From Plasmodium brasilianum (taxonomy: Eukaryota > Apicomplexa > Aconoidasida > Haemosporida > Plasmodiidae): 64,000 nucleotides of DNA. Position 1 is the first letter of the stretch. The number at the start of each line of letters is the position of its first letter. The notes under the pieces were generated by a model, which saw only the letters and a program-made list of their open reading frames with translations, ran no database searches and had not been told where the DNA came from. The translations under genes were made by a program, and so were the position numbers. Location of the stretch: contig NC_090122.1 of NCBI RefSeq assembly GCF_023973825.1, forward strand, positions 2,057,130 through 2,121,129, given 5' to 3'. Below are positions 21,172 through 38,889 of the stretch, one piece after another.

Positions 21172-22348
21172 TTATAAGAAAACTAAAATAACTATAAATG
21201 TAATTAACAAAATTAGAAGAAAAATGTTACAAATAGCCTGAAATGTGCTACATCCGAAGTACTGCCTTGTATAGCTGGAAAAGGTGGAAAGAAAAAATAT
21301 AAAAATATAACATTATATGACTTAATTATACATGGAGTATGTGAAACTTATATATAAACTAAGAAACGGGTAAATATACGTGAAGTTACGAATGAACTTA
21401 CGCATAGTCCACATACGTATATATATATATATATATATATGTACGTATAACTATATTAATTTATAATTTTTCGCGTACATGCATTTATACGTATGTACAA
21501 TCATACATATACACATTCATACATATATACATTTATATATATATACATTCATACATATATACATTTATACATATACACATTCATACATATATACATTTAT
21601 GCATATATACATTCATACATATATACATTTATGCATATACACATTCATACATATATACATTTATACATATACACATTCATACATATATACATTTATGCAT
21701 ATATACATTTATATATATATATATATTTAAAGAGCATGAACAAGTGAAAATGTAAAAAAATTTGTTTTGTTACTTTCTGAAAAAAAAGTCTCCCATTCTT
21801 CGTGAAAAGGAAGAAGCATATGAGTCGTTATTTCTCGTATTAGTCGTGTCATTCTGCATGTAGGCGTGATATGGTGTATTTATTAATCTCTCTGTGTAAC
21901 TATTTAATATAGGTAAATCGCTATCCCCATTTAATGTATTTGAGCGTTGTATATTATTTATTTCATTGTAATATTGAATGGAGTATTCTCTATCTTTTTC
22001 AACTTGTAATTGCTTATATACTTTCTCATTTTTAATAATTTCATTTATCATATCTTCAGTCTTTCGTTTTTCAATTAATTCGTTTTCCTCTAATATTCTT
22101 TGTTCATAATTTTTTTTGTGAGTCTTTCTGTATTCTTCTAAAACGTCTGATTCTAGCAATTTCTCTTTCATCCTGTAGGGGAGAATATGCATAAACATAC
22201 ATACATATATATATGCATATGTATATATATATGTGTAAATTTATTTAAATTGCTCATATGCGCCCCCATTAACATGTAAACAGTTTAACATGAGCACGTA
22301 AGCACAAAAGCTAATAACAAGGGGTTGTATTACTTGCGATATGCCTTC
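21172..22348 (-). CDS. Coiled-coil protein with C-terminal membrane anchor
   Basis: Two firm exons: 21774-22172 and 21172-21274, joined in phase 2 (donor AA/GTAACA, acceptor CACCTTTTCCAG). From ATG 22171 the protein has about 167 residues. The first half is highly charged and probably coiled-coil (DVLEEYRKTHKKNYEQRILE, IIKNEKVYKQLQVEKDREY). A Ser/Asn-rich linker follows. Exon 2 supplies a hydrophobic tail (FQAICNIFLLILLITFIVIL) that ends at the stop, so the protein should be tail-anchored, for instance in the ER or an outer membrane. A 15-nt upstream exon (22334-22348) fits in phase and would extend the N-terminus; this is uncertain, and the true start may lie further up. I do not see a SNARE heptad layer, so the family is unknown. 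Confidence 0.6.
21480..21725 (+). repeat. Intronic ACATATATACATTCAT-type microsatellite
   Basis: Imperfect 14-18-bp units of ACATATATACATT(C/T)AT fill half of the intron of the tail-anchored gene. Several frames stay open through it (Tyr/Ile/His-rich), but it is bounded by the splice sites of the gene and is not coding. Confidence 0.85.
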
Positions 22349-23647
22349 CTACGTATATATCATGTAGATAAATTTAGTTACTGCAAACATAGTAATTTGA
22401 ATTTTTATTTATTTTTATTTTATTCTTCTTCCTTGATAACAATATGAATAATAGATCTTAACTTTTCTATTATTAATATGTTGTAGAATATAAAAATGTA
22501 ATGGTAATACACCAAAATGAATTTTATAATTAAAGAGTGAAGAAGTTAATAATTTTGACGTGATGTATTTTATTTGGTTCAATTTATAAACGTCATTTTT
22601 TTTTTTTTTTTTATAGAAGCGTTGATATTATCTATTGATTGATATTATGGTAATAATACGTTAAACACGTACAGCATAGTAAATTTTGGTAAGAGCATGA
22701 GTGTTAATGACTTTTCTCTGTGAATAAATATATATTATACTATTTTAGAATGTACAAATATTTATAACAACTAAAAAGTAGTTAAGTAAAAATGAACTAG
22801 TTTTCTTTTATAAAAGGTTGTTTCTACTTTATTCCAAGGGAAACTATTGCAAAGGGAGTTTTTCTTTATTTTTAATTTAATGATGAAGAGGAAAAAATAT
22901 AAGGGTTATTAACAAAAGTATATATATTTATATATTCAAGTACGTAGGTGCGTAAATCTGAAAAAAAATGTTAGAACAATAATGGTTAAAAAAAAAAAAA
23001 AAAAAGAAAGAAAGGTTAACAGGAAAAAAGAAGAATTTTAGAAAATTATAAATAATAAAAAAATTAAGCTGACAAAATGAGGAGGAGGTGGGGCGGTGGA
23101 GAAATGTAATAAGGAAGATTGGAAAAATGACAAATAGGAAAAATAAGCTGGAAAATTGACAGGTTAGAAAATTAAGTTAAAAAAACGACAAACTGTTAGA
23201 AAAAAAAAAAAAAAAAATTTATGTGTCACAAGGGAACCAACTGTATAGTATATATGACAATTACATACGAATATAATTTTAATTATATATAGAATTCCAT
23301 ATATGAGAATGAAATGCAAACTTTACAAGGAATGATAATAAATGAAACTCAAATATGATGTACTTTTCAAGATGAAAAGTTCTAAAAAGTAAAAATTATA
23401 AAGAGAATTTTATAAAATATGTATATATATGTATACATTTATGTGCTTATATTTTATAAATTATTGAATTCTGAATAATTTTGAGAAAACAAAATAGCAT
23501 GGAAAAATGGCAACAAAAAAAGTGTAATAATAATAATAATATAGATTTTACTTTTTTTATTAATTGACAGATAAGGAAGGTATGTTTTTTTAATATTGTG
23601 TCTGCATTTTGTGTTGTAAAAATTTTTTTTTTTTTTTTTCGTCATAA
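22349..23647. other. Spacer between two minus-strand genes
   Basis: 1.3 kb of AT-rich DNA. It must hold the 3' UTR of the Lys-rich gene and the promoter of the tail-anchored gene. One G-rich patch (about 23082-23105, AGGAGGAGGTGGGGCGGTGG) is out of character with the rest. No exon that I would defend. Confidence 0.4.
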
Positions 23648-24744
23648 TTACTCTTTATGCACATTTATCTTCTTTTGCGTGTCGTCATGCGGCTTCTAAA
23701 AATTAGTAAAAAAAGAAAAAGAAAAAGAATAAATAAATGAATATAAAAAAGGAAAAATTAGGAAAATTAAGAAAATTAAGAAAATAAAGAAAATTAAGGA
23801 AATAAAGAAAATTAAGAAAATAAAGAAAATTAAGAAAATAAAGAAAATAAATAAATTAATTAAAAAAAAAAAAAAAGAAAAGAAAAAAGCGTCATCTCTT
23901 AAAGGGGCATTATGCAAAAATGTATAATTTGAACAAATAGAATAACAATTAAGGAACATACACTTTTATGTATTATTAATAAATAAGTGGTATTTATTGC
24001 GAACCTGCTACTATGTGGTTCATCGGTTTCTTCATTAGCAGTTAGATTCTTTTTAGCTCTTCCCCTTTTCCCTTTCGTTTTTTTTTTTTGATCTAATATT
24101 GCTTTCTCCTTTTCCTTTTGTTTTAAACTCAAGTTGGAAAGTGGTACATCCACATAGGGCATTGAGTTTGTCGTTGAAGATTTTGTAAGAGGCATATCCT
24201 TTTTTTTCCTTTTCTTTTCTACTTTTTTCTTCCCCTTTTTTTTTGGTTTTTTTGATTTATAATCTTCTCCACTTTCACTAATCTCTTTTTTATAGTTGCT
24301 ATCGTTAGCTGAGTCATTTATTGTTTCCGTTACATATTGCTGCTCATCATATTTTATGTTTTCCATTTTATTGTTTGTCTCTTGAGTTTCCTTTTTTTTC
24401 GATGATCCCTTTCTTTTGGGAATATTTTTTTTTTCTTCCTTTTCCTTTTTTTTATATGCAACATTAGTAGATATGTTTGGCGGATTTTGTTTTTTGTTCC
24501 TTCCTGTGTATTTAATTATAAACAAACAGACAGATAAGAATATAAAAAGATTAATTACTATGATATATAGTAGCTTTTCGTTATTTTCTTTTAAGTGCTT
24601 CCATTTATTTGTAAATTTGAATGTATAATTAGCACTTATATCTATTATATTGTTTATCTTTTTATAAAGGAATGAACAGAAAATTTTGAAAAAACTAATT
24701 AGCACATTTCCTTCGGAGTGCTTAGCTGTTGTAACATTTTCCAT
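23648..24744 (-). CDS. Lys-rich single-pass membrane protein, two exons
   Basis: Exon 1 is 23962-24744 and exon 2 is 23648-23695 (KPHDDTQKKINVHKE then stop). The donor AAAAGT/GTATGT and the acceptor TTACTAATTTTTAG join in phase 0; 276 residues result. After about 60 residues there is one transmembrane segment (LLYIIVINLFIFLSVCLFII). The remaining two thirds are extremely charged with runs of Lys (KKPKKKGKKKVEKKRKKK). This layout resembles ER ribosome-binding or nuclear-envelope anchors, but that is analogy and not homology. The 267-bp intron contains an A-rich array of GAAAATTAA/GAAAATAAA units. The start ATG is the first in frame and follows AAA, as is usual here. Confidence 0.7.
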
Positions 24745-25082
24745 TTTGTTAAGTATAAAATATGTTATAAGTTTAAGAGAGAAAAGGAAAAAAAAAAAAA
24801 AAAATTGCAGGTCTTTGCCGCTTAATATATTTTATAATTTGTGTGTACGCTAAAAATAGGAATGTAACACAAGATCAAGTCGACAAATATACATACAAAG
24901 AATTAAAATATATGGCGAATATGTATATGTAAATATATACGTGTGTGTGTTTGTGAGTTTATATATGCTTGTGTGAGTTTATAAACTTAAGTATAATGCT
25001 ATAATTTACGCTTCCAAAAGGCTTTTGTTAAATAAACACCTCAAAGTAAACTTATAAGAAAAAAAAAAGAGAAAAGAAGGAA
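24745..25082. promoter_or_regulatory. Divergent spacer
   Basis: A short AT-rich region between the Lys-rich membrane protein (-) and a possible small gene (+). A minus-strand acceptor-like site (CCTATTTTTAG near 24855) could end a 5' UTR intron of the membrane protein gene. Confidence 0.35.
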
Positions 25083-25159
25083 ATGAGAAATAAAGAAAGG
25101 CAAAAAAGGAAAAACCCAACAGAGCAAAACAGAATTTTCTTTATGTATGTATCTATCTA

Positions 25160-25198
<39 letters not shown>

Positions 25199-25566
25199 TT
25201 CATGTATGCATTTATATACATTTGTGTTTACGTATAAGCAGGATGTACTTATAAATGTTAATGTACATGAAAAGTCCAAATTATTTTTCCATAAAAATTT
25301 TCATTTAATTTTCTTTTTTTATCTTTTTGTTTGTTTCTTTTTTTGTTTGTTTCTTTTTTTGTTTGTTTCTTTTTTTGTTTGTTTCCTTTTTTGTTTGTTT
25401 CCTTTTTTGTTTGTTTCTTTTTTTCCTTTTTTCCATTTTTCCTCTTTTTCTTTTCCCGCCTTCTTTTCTGTTCCTTTTTTTTTTTTTTTTTGGGCTTTTA
25501 AAGGGGTGCATTTTAATTTTTAAAAATAAAAAATATATTAAAGGCACCTACTTTTTTGGAAGCTAA
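25083..25566 (+). CDS. Possible small three-exon membrane protein, unknown
   Basis: The model is 25083-25148, 25242-25328 and 25504-25566, all phase 0, 71 residues. It has a basic start (MRNKERQKRKNPTEQN), a middle containing DVLINVNVHEKSKLF, a hydrophobic core (LIFFFYLFGCILIF) and a short basic end (KNKKYIKGTYFFGS). Intron 1 contains a (TA)n tract; intron 2 is mostly a 16-bp pyrimidine-rich repeat. The last exon has good composition and an in-phase acceptor (GGGCTTTTAAAG). I recognise no family, and the donor at the end of exon 2 (GTTTGT) is weak. It may be chance. Confidence 0.33.
25324..25420 (+). repeat. 16-bp pyrimidine-rich minisatellite, about six copies
   Basis: The unit is TTTCTTTTTTTGTTTG; later copies have TTTCC. 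It lies in the second intron of the possible small gene at 25083-25566. Confidence 0.85.
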
Positions 25567-25741
25567 ACAAGTAATTTATACTTTTTCCTAAAGCATTTAA
25601 GTATATATATCTATATACAAATAAATGGTTGCAAATGTATGTTTATTTCTACATATTAAGAGAACAAAACAGATTAAAATAGAACAAGTAAAAAAAAAAA
25701 ATGTTATGGAAACACTTATTTAGGAACGTGTAAATATATAG

Positions 25742-26284
25742 CTACTTTTTTAGGCTTAAAATGTAGAAGCGGTTTTCAAATAGACAATTAATACCTACAA
25801 GGAAAATATACCTTTCTTTATGATATTTAAAACATTTTTTAAGTTCAGTTGTATATAATGAATACACATGAATGCATAAGTATATGTAAAAATGTAAGTA
25901 TATGTACATTTGAACGTCTAAATATTAAACCTTATGCACATTTATAAAAATTACAAATTAAAAAAAAATAGAGATATAAATAAAAAAAAAAAAAAAAAAA
26001 AGAAAGGAAAAATTTTTTATTTACAATTAAAATAAGCTCTAATTATTGTATGTGGGTATTTTATAAACTTTTCAAACATTTCTTGTGCACACATATGTAT
26101 ATTTGACAAATTGAAGATTAAAAATAAAAGAATTTTTATATGTACTGATCCTTTTAAACGTTAAATAAGAGTGTTTTAAAAAATAGCAATAAAATGTATG
26201 ACGCAAAGTTATACACCCTTTGATTATTCGAAAAACAAAAACTTTATATATGCGGTTAGAGGTAGCGTTAAAAATGAAGCTCAT
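25742..26284 (-). CDS. Possible small three-exon protein, unknown
   Basis: The model is 26215-26284, 26025-26144 and 25742-25794; phases agree and 243 nt give 80 residues. The start is MSFIFNATSNRIYKVFVFR, the middle contains a hydrophobic stretch (ILLFLIFNL) followed by MCAQEMFEKFIKYPHTIIRA, and the end is INCLFENRFYILSLKK. The acceptor TTTCCTTGTAG before the last exon is good. Intron 1 is only about 70 nt. No family is recognised. A competing frame runs unspliced from the same ATG for 70 codons, so the model is not unique. Confidence 0.35.
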
Positions 26285-26955
26285 AGGAAAAGGAAATACA
26301 TGAGAGTAAATATATATGCATGCATATAAAAATTTAGGAACATACACCTGTGTGTACAGAGGTTTTTAGAATATACGTAACTATAAAAAGGAGGAAATGT
26401 ATACATGTATTCCTATAATTAAACAATATTAAAAGACTTATAGGTCGATGTTGGTATTTTTTTGATATATATCACAAATATGACATAATTGATATTAAGA
26501 TATTAAAATATTATTAAATCCTTCGCAATGTTTTATTTAAATATTTTGATATAATAATGCTTCATGAATTAATAATGGGAGTTATAATTTTCCATGTAGC
26601 TAAAATTACGTAGAGCTTGTTTATTTTATTTTTTGCTGCTGTTTTTTCTATACTTTCTTGCATTTTTATGCTTATTTGCTTGCTATTATTTTTACAATTT
26701 TTTCTATATCTATTTGGAATATTACGTATATTTTTTTTCCATTTTTTCCACATTTATTATTTTAAGGTGGAATATAAAAAATAAAATTATAAAAAGTGGA
26801 AAATAGTAAAAAAAAAAAAAAAAAGAAAGTAAGAACAATATAGCAAGACAGAAAAGAAAAAATGAAATAGAAATAATAGAAAAAAAAGAAAAGGATCGCG
26901 CTTCTGCTATGAACTGCTTTCATATATCGAATTAACTTCAAATTTAAAAGGAAAA
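26285..26955. promoter_or_regulatory. Upstream region of the LRRC23-like gene
   Basis: AT-rich spacer. A 63-codon minus-strand open frame (26562-26753, starts MWKKWKKNIRNIPNRYRK) is present; its Lys/Asn/Ile composition is what random AT-rich sequence gives, so I do not call it a gene. Confidence 0.4.
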
Positions 26956-27885
26956 ATGGAAGAGTCAAGTAAAAATAGAAACATAAATAATACGAAAAAG
27001 ATAAGCAATAAAGATAATTATGAAAACAAGAAGATAAATGGTGAAGATGTGAAAGAATTTAACGATGAAAATTATATTAGTAAGAATAATAGTGATGTTA
27101 AATATGACAGTAGTGATGAGAATGCAAATGATCCTTTATTTAACATAAAGGAAGGATTGACGCAGTTAGAAAAAACACTATGTGGTAAGGGGTATGCCTT
27201 CAGCAATCTAATTTGTAAAAATAAAAACCTGAGCTCTATTCCAAAAGAAATAGAAAAATACATACACTTGAAGTATATAAATATGTCTCACAATAAAATT
27301 GAAGATATTACAAATTTGTATCAATTACCTTCCGTCATTTTTTTAGATATATCATATAATTTAATTAAAAATATAGGACAATTAAAGAATACATTTTTAA
27401 AAAATTGTATATACATAAACTTGTCTCATAACATAATTAAAAATGTGGAAGACGTAAAATTGAAAAGCATACTTGAATTTGACTTATCATATAATAATAT
27501 AGATAGACTAGACATACACATCTCTTATACAGTAAAAAAATTAATTATATCTAATAATAATATTAAAAAATTAAGTTTTAAAAACATGTTACCTAATTTA
27601 GAATTCTTAGATATATCTTCTAATCCTATTGAAAATCTAGAATTTTATGAAGATACACCCAACATAAATGTTTTAAAAATAAATAATAATTCTACTATAC
27701 AAATGAACCAGTTGATTTATTTAAATAATCTTAAATTCTTAAAACATTTAGACATGGAAAATTATCTCTATTTCAAGGACAAATCATATAAAGAAGTAAA
27801 GCAAATTCTTTTAGAAAATACCAAAGATATTAACTTATTAACATTTAATGGCAATCGTATTGTCAACAAAATGATGAAAAATTAA
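26956..27885 (+). CDS. LRRC23-like leucine-rich-repeat protein (radial-spoke type)
   Basis: A single exon of 309 residues. LRRC23 is a component of axonemal radial spokes in motile flagella. After a low-complexity leader of about 60 residues, the segment IKEGLTQLEKTLCGKGYAF, then CKNKNLSSI, YIHLKYINMSHNKIEDITNL and VIFLDISYNLIKNIGQL, follows LRRC23 closely (the family has KEGL, a GxGxA turn, then RxYIHLRYVDIS). About eight LRR units run to residue 270 with consensus LxxLxLSxNxIxxL. The C-terminal cap region (KSYKEVKQILLENTKDINLL) also fits. Plasmodium builds a 9+2 axoneme only in male gametes, so male-gametocyte expression is the natural inference. A generic SDS22-type LRR protein is the alternative. 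Confidence 0.75.
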   Translation: MEESSKNRNINNTKKISNKDNYENKKINGEDVKEFNDENYISKNNSDVKYDSSDENANDPLFNIKEGLTQLEKTLCGKGYAFSNLICKNKNLSSIPKEIEKYIHLKYINMSHNKIEDITNLYQLPSVIFLDISYNLIKNIGQLKNTFLKNCIYINLSHNIIKNVEDVKLKSILEFDLSYNNIDRLDIHISYTVKKLIISNNNIKKLSFKNMLPNLEFLDISSNPIENLEFYEDTPNINVLKINNNSTIQMNQLIYLNNLKFLKHLDMENYLYFKDKSYKEVKQILLENTKDINLLTFNGNRIVNKMMKN

Positions 27886-28211
27886 TAATGCTTCGAAAAT
27901 AAAGAAGTGGGAGGAGGCCAGCACATGCAAGATTATTCTAGTGAAGAACATCTAAGAAGTTATTCCTTTTTCTTTTAGCACATACATACATAAATATATA
28001 TATACATATTTTACCGTATTTTTTTTCTTTTTTTTTTTTTTTTTTTTTTTTACATCCCATGAAGCTGCTTATTCTTTGTGGATAAAACCAAAAAAAAAAA
28101 AAAAAAAAAAAATTAATCAAAAGGAAGCAAAAATTTTAAACAATAGCCTTTACATTTCAAGGAAATAATAATAGTATGCATGAAAAAAATGTATGATAAA
28201 GGAAAAGTTAC
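27886..28211. other. Tail-to-tail spacer
   Basis: Contains a T run (28020-28051) and an A run (28091-28112). Nothing else. Confidence 0.4.
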
Positions 28212-29022
28212 CTAGTAGTGTTGTTTAATTTCATAAACGGGTCTATGGCATAGAAAAATGTTTTTCATTTCACTCCTCTTCAACCATACAGCGCTTAAAT
28301 AACAAAACAAGATATTATTAAAAAGCACGGAAAACACTCTCAGGTTTTTGTACTTCCTTGTGTACGTGGGTGTACATGAATATATCCACTTAGATATGTA
28401 TGAGTTTACTGGTATATATATAGGTATGCATGCATGTAGATGGGTGGGTGTATGCGCACACGCTGTATCAACCCATGACCTTTAAGGATATGTTAAAACA
28501 ATTCATAAGGTATCTTTGGCAGAATGGTAGAAACATCATAATATTACTAATTACAGTGAAGCAATTTTCCTAAAAATTTTAGTTTATTTTTTCGTTACCT
28601 CTTTTTTTTAGCATATACTTACAAGAAAAAAGTAAGACAGCTTTCTAAGTTTTTTTTTTTTTCTTTTTTATCTCTAATACTTTAAAGTAAAAGAACAGTA
28701 AAAATATTAAGAAACTGTATAAAAAATAAATCAGTCTCTTCAAGAAAAAAAAAAAAAAAATGATAACCACTGTTCTGAAATATGAAAAAAGTATTTATTT
28801 TTGTTGTTTTAGTAAGCTTACATTATTATTTTTAAATCTCAAAATACGTAAATATGAGGGTAAACAAAGATGTGCACAAATGCAAAAACCAATGTTCTTC
28901 TTTAGCTTCATTTGTACAGACTGTGTATTAGCCCAATACAGTGGTAGCAAGTAAAAAAAAAAAAATAAAAAAAATACCTATACATGTATAAGTAACAATT
29001 TTTACAACATATCCTGAACATG
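28212..29022 (-). CDS. Possible multi-exon protein, 5' end unresolved
   Basis: Four pieces chain in phase on the minus strand: 28978-29022 (CSGYVVKIVTYTCI), 28866-28920 (CTNEAKEEHWFLHLCTS), 28480-28546 (MMFLPFCQRYLMNCFNISLK) and 28212-28388, the last exon (CTPTYTRKYKNLRVFSVLF, AVWLKRSEMKNIFLCHRP, end EIKQHY). The last exon is open for 58 codons and well composed. The protein is rich in Cys and aromatic residues and has hydrophobic stretches, so it may be a small membrane protein. The donor after 28480 (GTCATG) is weak, and a shorter model starting at an ATG inside the second piece (MKLKKNIGFCIC) with a GTAAGC donor is also in phase. The first exon may lie near 29363-29387. No family is recognised. 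Confidence 0.35.
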
Positions 29023-34908
<5,886 letters not shown>

Positions 34909-35730
34909 TATTTTTTAAAATATATCTATGCAAGTGCGTAGGAATGCGCACATACTTGTTTTTAACTTTATTTTTTAATGCATAAAAGTATTTATTAATT
35001 TATTTAAGAAAAAAAAAAAACTTATGATTTATGGTTTTCTATTTTTAATTTTTCATTTAACACATTTTTGTTATTTTTGGCCTATATTTTATCAATCTAA
35101 AAAAATTGTATTATATTATATCACATTTCATTGTATTTTATTTTATTTTTATATATTTTTACTTTTTAATGCAACATCGCAACAGAGCCCATGTTTTTGT
35201 AAACATTTTTATTTAATTATGATCTCATTGTTATTTAAAACTTCTCTATTTTTTTAACATCAAACTTGCGTACGTATATATATATATATATGTACATATA
35301 TATGTATATGCATAAGCATAATTCCCTTTTTCATTTATTTTTAAAATAATCAGAATTGCAGTATTCTAATAAGTGAATATGGAAAAACAACTAGTTTGAT
35401 ATAAAATTGCTCAATGTGGGAGTGTCTATTTTTACGTTTATGTAGTGTGCAAAATAAGATAAAGGAATTCCAAGGGTTTTCAAAGAAAGAGTCGATTTAA
35501 TTCAAAATGAAAATATTATGCATTGATAAAATTCGGAAAATGGAAAGATGTGCTATAGTGAATTTCAAAAATGTAATATTAAAAAAATAATGAAAAGGAT
35601 TAAAAAGGAGTAAAACGGAGAAAATTGGAGTAATATAGCATAAAATGGATATTATTTACATTGTAAACACCATATAAACATAGTAAATGTTGTGCAAATA
35701 TTTTTTACGGGGAAAGGGATAATATGCAGC
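34909..35730. other. Tail-to-tail spacer between NF-YB and kinesin
   Basis: AT-rich, with a (TA)n tract at 35276-35292. No reading frame of interest; 3' UTRs of both genes. Confidence 0.45.
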
Positions 35731-38700
35731 TTAACCTTTCTTGCTCTTATGCAATGTTTGTCTTTCATTTATTTTCTGATACAAAGAAACTATATTTTTA
35801 TCCATATCTTTTATTAATAAACAAGGGCTGTCCATTTGGCTACTTTGCTCTAATTGGGGATGGTTGAAATCATATACTTTTTTGAATTCTTTATAGTTAT
35901 AGTTAGGTATATTTAATGTTTTTTTTCCATTCATTAATATAACATTATATTTTTTTTTGTACACGTTTTTCAGAATTTTGGCTAGTTTTTCTACATTTGT
36001 AAATAAAGAAATGGCTAGTAAATTTATTTCTATCATGATTTTAATTTTTTCGTTTAATTGATTTAATTCTATTTTGTATATCTCATCAATATCTAAATAG
36101 ACATGTTTAATGTCGTGTTCATCCTTTGTTTGTTTATCATAAATAGAAATTGTCTTATACATTGGGAGTAAAAATGGATCATCTTTTAATTCGTTCTTTT
36201 CTAATATTTTGGATGATATAAAGTTTGAACTTATATCTTGAGAAATTCCCCGGCTGATATTCTTCTGTGAAGGTGCATTATCAACCCATGCACTCATCTC
36301 GGGGTATTGCTTTAATGTATTATTTTCTATAGTACGCGTAAATTCATCCTCTTCAATTTTGTTAGAAGTAGACGAATAATCTTGTTTTTGACAGAGATCT
36401 ATAGGTAACCTGCTTAAATCGTTTAATGTATGATCTTTTATTTGACATATTGATAAGCTTTTATTTGTACATAGTTGATGAGGATAATAATTTTGAATAC
36501 CTGTTTCCGTTTCATTTCGTTTTGAATGTATAAGATCATTTAAATATATTTCATTATTAATTAAATCTTTTTTTTTCTTTTTTAATATTTTGGTTAAGTA
36601 ATTTTTATATCTTTTTAATTCTTCTTTATTATTTTCTTCAGATTTAATAATTTTAATTAAATTGTTTATGATGGATCGTTTCTCTTTAACTATATCAGAA
36701 AACTTCTTTCGAATAGCATGAGTAAATAATACTAAGAGTTTATTTATAACTGTATTATAAGTATGGTTTAACGTTTTTAATACATTTCTTTTTTTATTAT
36801 GTATAAGATGTTTTTCAAAAAATTGGGGGTCATCACCCTTGTTTTCATCTACCAGAAATTGAAAATTCTCAGTATTCGAATCAAAACTTTCATAAGTATT
36901 ATTATCATCAGAAGAGTCGTTTCTACAGTTTTCAGACTTTGATGAATGTTTACTTCTACTAATTTTTTTAATTCTTTGTTTAATCTTTTTACATCTTTTT
37001 GCGAAAATTAAGCTATTTATAAAATCGTCTATTTTATAGCTATTCAAATTTAAGCAAATTAAAATGTAAGTGAAAGAGTTTCCATTTAGGCTGTTCTAAA
37101 AAGGGAGATGTAATGAGAGTTGTGAGGAAGCGGTGTATATGCCATGGTATGTTTGTTGTATATAACTATAGCAAACTATATAACAAGAAAAGATAAAAAT
37201 TAACTTTGCTACTTTAGAATAGTTTTATAATTTTTTTTTTTTTTTAAAAAAAGACAGCACCTTTAGCAGTCTTGTCAATTTAGAATCTCTATACGGGACA
37301 TGAACACTGGCAGAGCAAATGGCCTCATTTTTTAGTATCTCGTTTTCATTTTTTTTTTCCATATTTTGAATGATTCTATTCTTTGTACTTAAAGCAATTA
37401 TAACTCTATTTAGAACAGACAGAGTGTTATTGATATTTATCAGCTCCTTTTTGTTAACCATCCTTTAGTAGAAAGAACAGACACAAAAGTTGTATTAGTG
37501 TATGTACACTAGCATATATGAATAACATTTTATTATTAACGCCATGCTATTTTTTTTTCATTTTTCTAATAATCCTAACTCTATATCGTTAAATTTTTCG
37601 GATCCAGCCAAATCGATAAAATTTATTTGAGAAATAAGTTGCTTTTCCCTTAAAAAATGTAAGAATATGTTAGAATTTATAAGCGCGTACGTATACATAT
37701 ATATATATTATGTATGTGTACATATGCACATATACATATAGGCGAACTTATAATTGCATCCATCCTGCAGCCACTATATTTGAGGCACCTGTGTTGATAA
37801 ACAGTCAAAAGGCAATGGGATCTCGAGGACACCAAATTTTTTTTTGTAGCATGAGTTTTTCTATATTTAAAACATAAGTTAATGATATCTGTAACCTAAA
37901 AGTGAATGGAAAGAAAAAACAGTCATGATAAATTGTCATAATATATTAGTTAAAATGAAATCTTCATAATAATCTCTTTTTTACATCATCAATGTTCTTT
38001 ATGGGTAGCATTGTAATATTTTCCACATATGTCTACAATTGTTGCAGGAAACAATAGAAAATAGTATAAGCTAAAATATGAAAAAAAAAAATTTTTTTTT
38101 TTTTTTTTTTTTTTTTCTTGTTTTTTCTTTTTTTTTTTCTTTTTAACATTCCCCTTTTTATCTTCTCTAATTATATTATCATGAAATTGAGAATAATACT
38201 TGATTATGTCATCAGTGGTTGTTGATAACTGAGAAAGTTGAAATATTTTTCCTGAAAGAATGGGGGATAAATGCGCAATGATCTATAAATACAATTCATA
38301 TTTGTTTTGTTTTGTATTACTTTGTCTTTGTATTGTTCATGTACATTTTAGTATGTATGTATGTATATGTGCGAATATAAATGTTTCTGTTTGGGCACAT
38401 GTACATACCCAAGTCTCTAATTTTTTCTAGATATATTTCAATTATTGACACAGAAATTTCGGCGTTCTGAAAATAATAAATGAGGCTTCATCTTTTTTGA
38501 AAAAAGAAATAAAAGGAAAAAAAAATACAATACTATACACTACAATAATAAAAAAAGAGTTATATGTTTTACACACCTTACTTATATTTTTCAAGTCAAA
38601 AAAGTAATTCATGCAAAAGAAAATTAGTCCATTATTTTCTTTATTTTCTGAATTAGATCCATCACCATATATTGTATATGTTTTTCCACTATTGGTGTTT

Positions 38701-38857
38701 CCATAAGCCAATATGGAGCTGTTATAACCGTCTTAATATAAAAAACGCAGATATAGGCGAAAACTGTGAAATCTGAGTATAATTTATATGTCTACGTACG
38801 TGCATATCTATACATACATACATACATACATGTACACACACATACTTACACAAGCAC

Positions 38858-38889
<32 letters not shown>

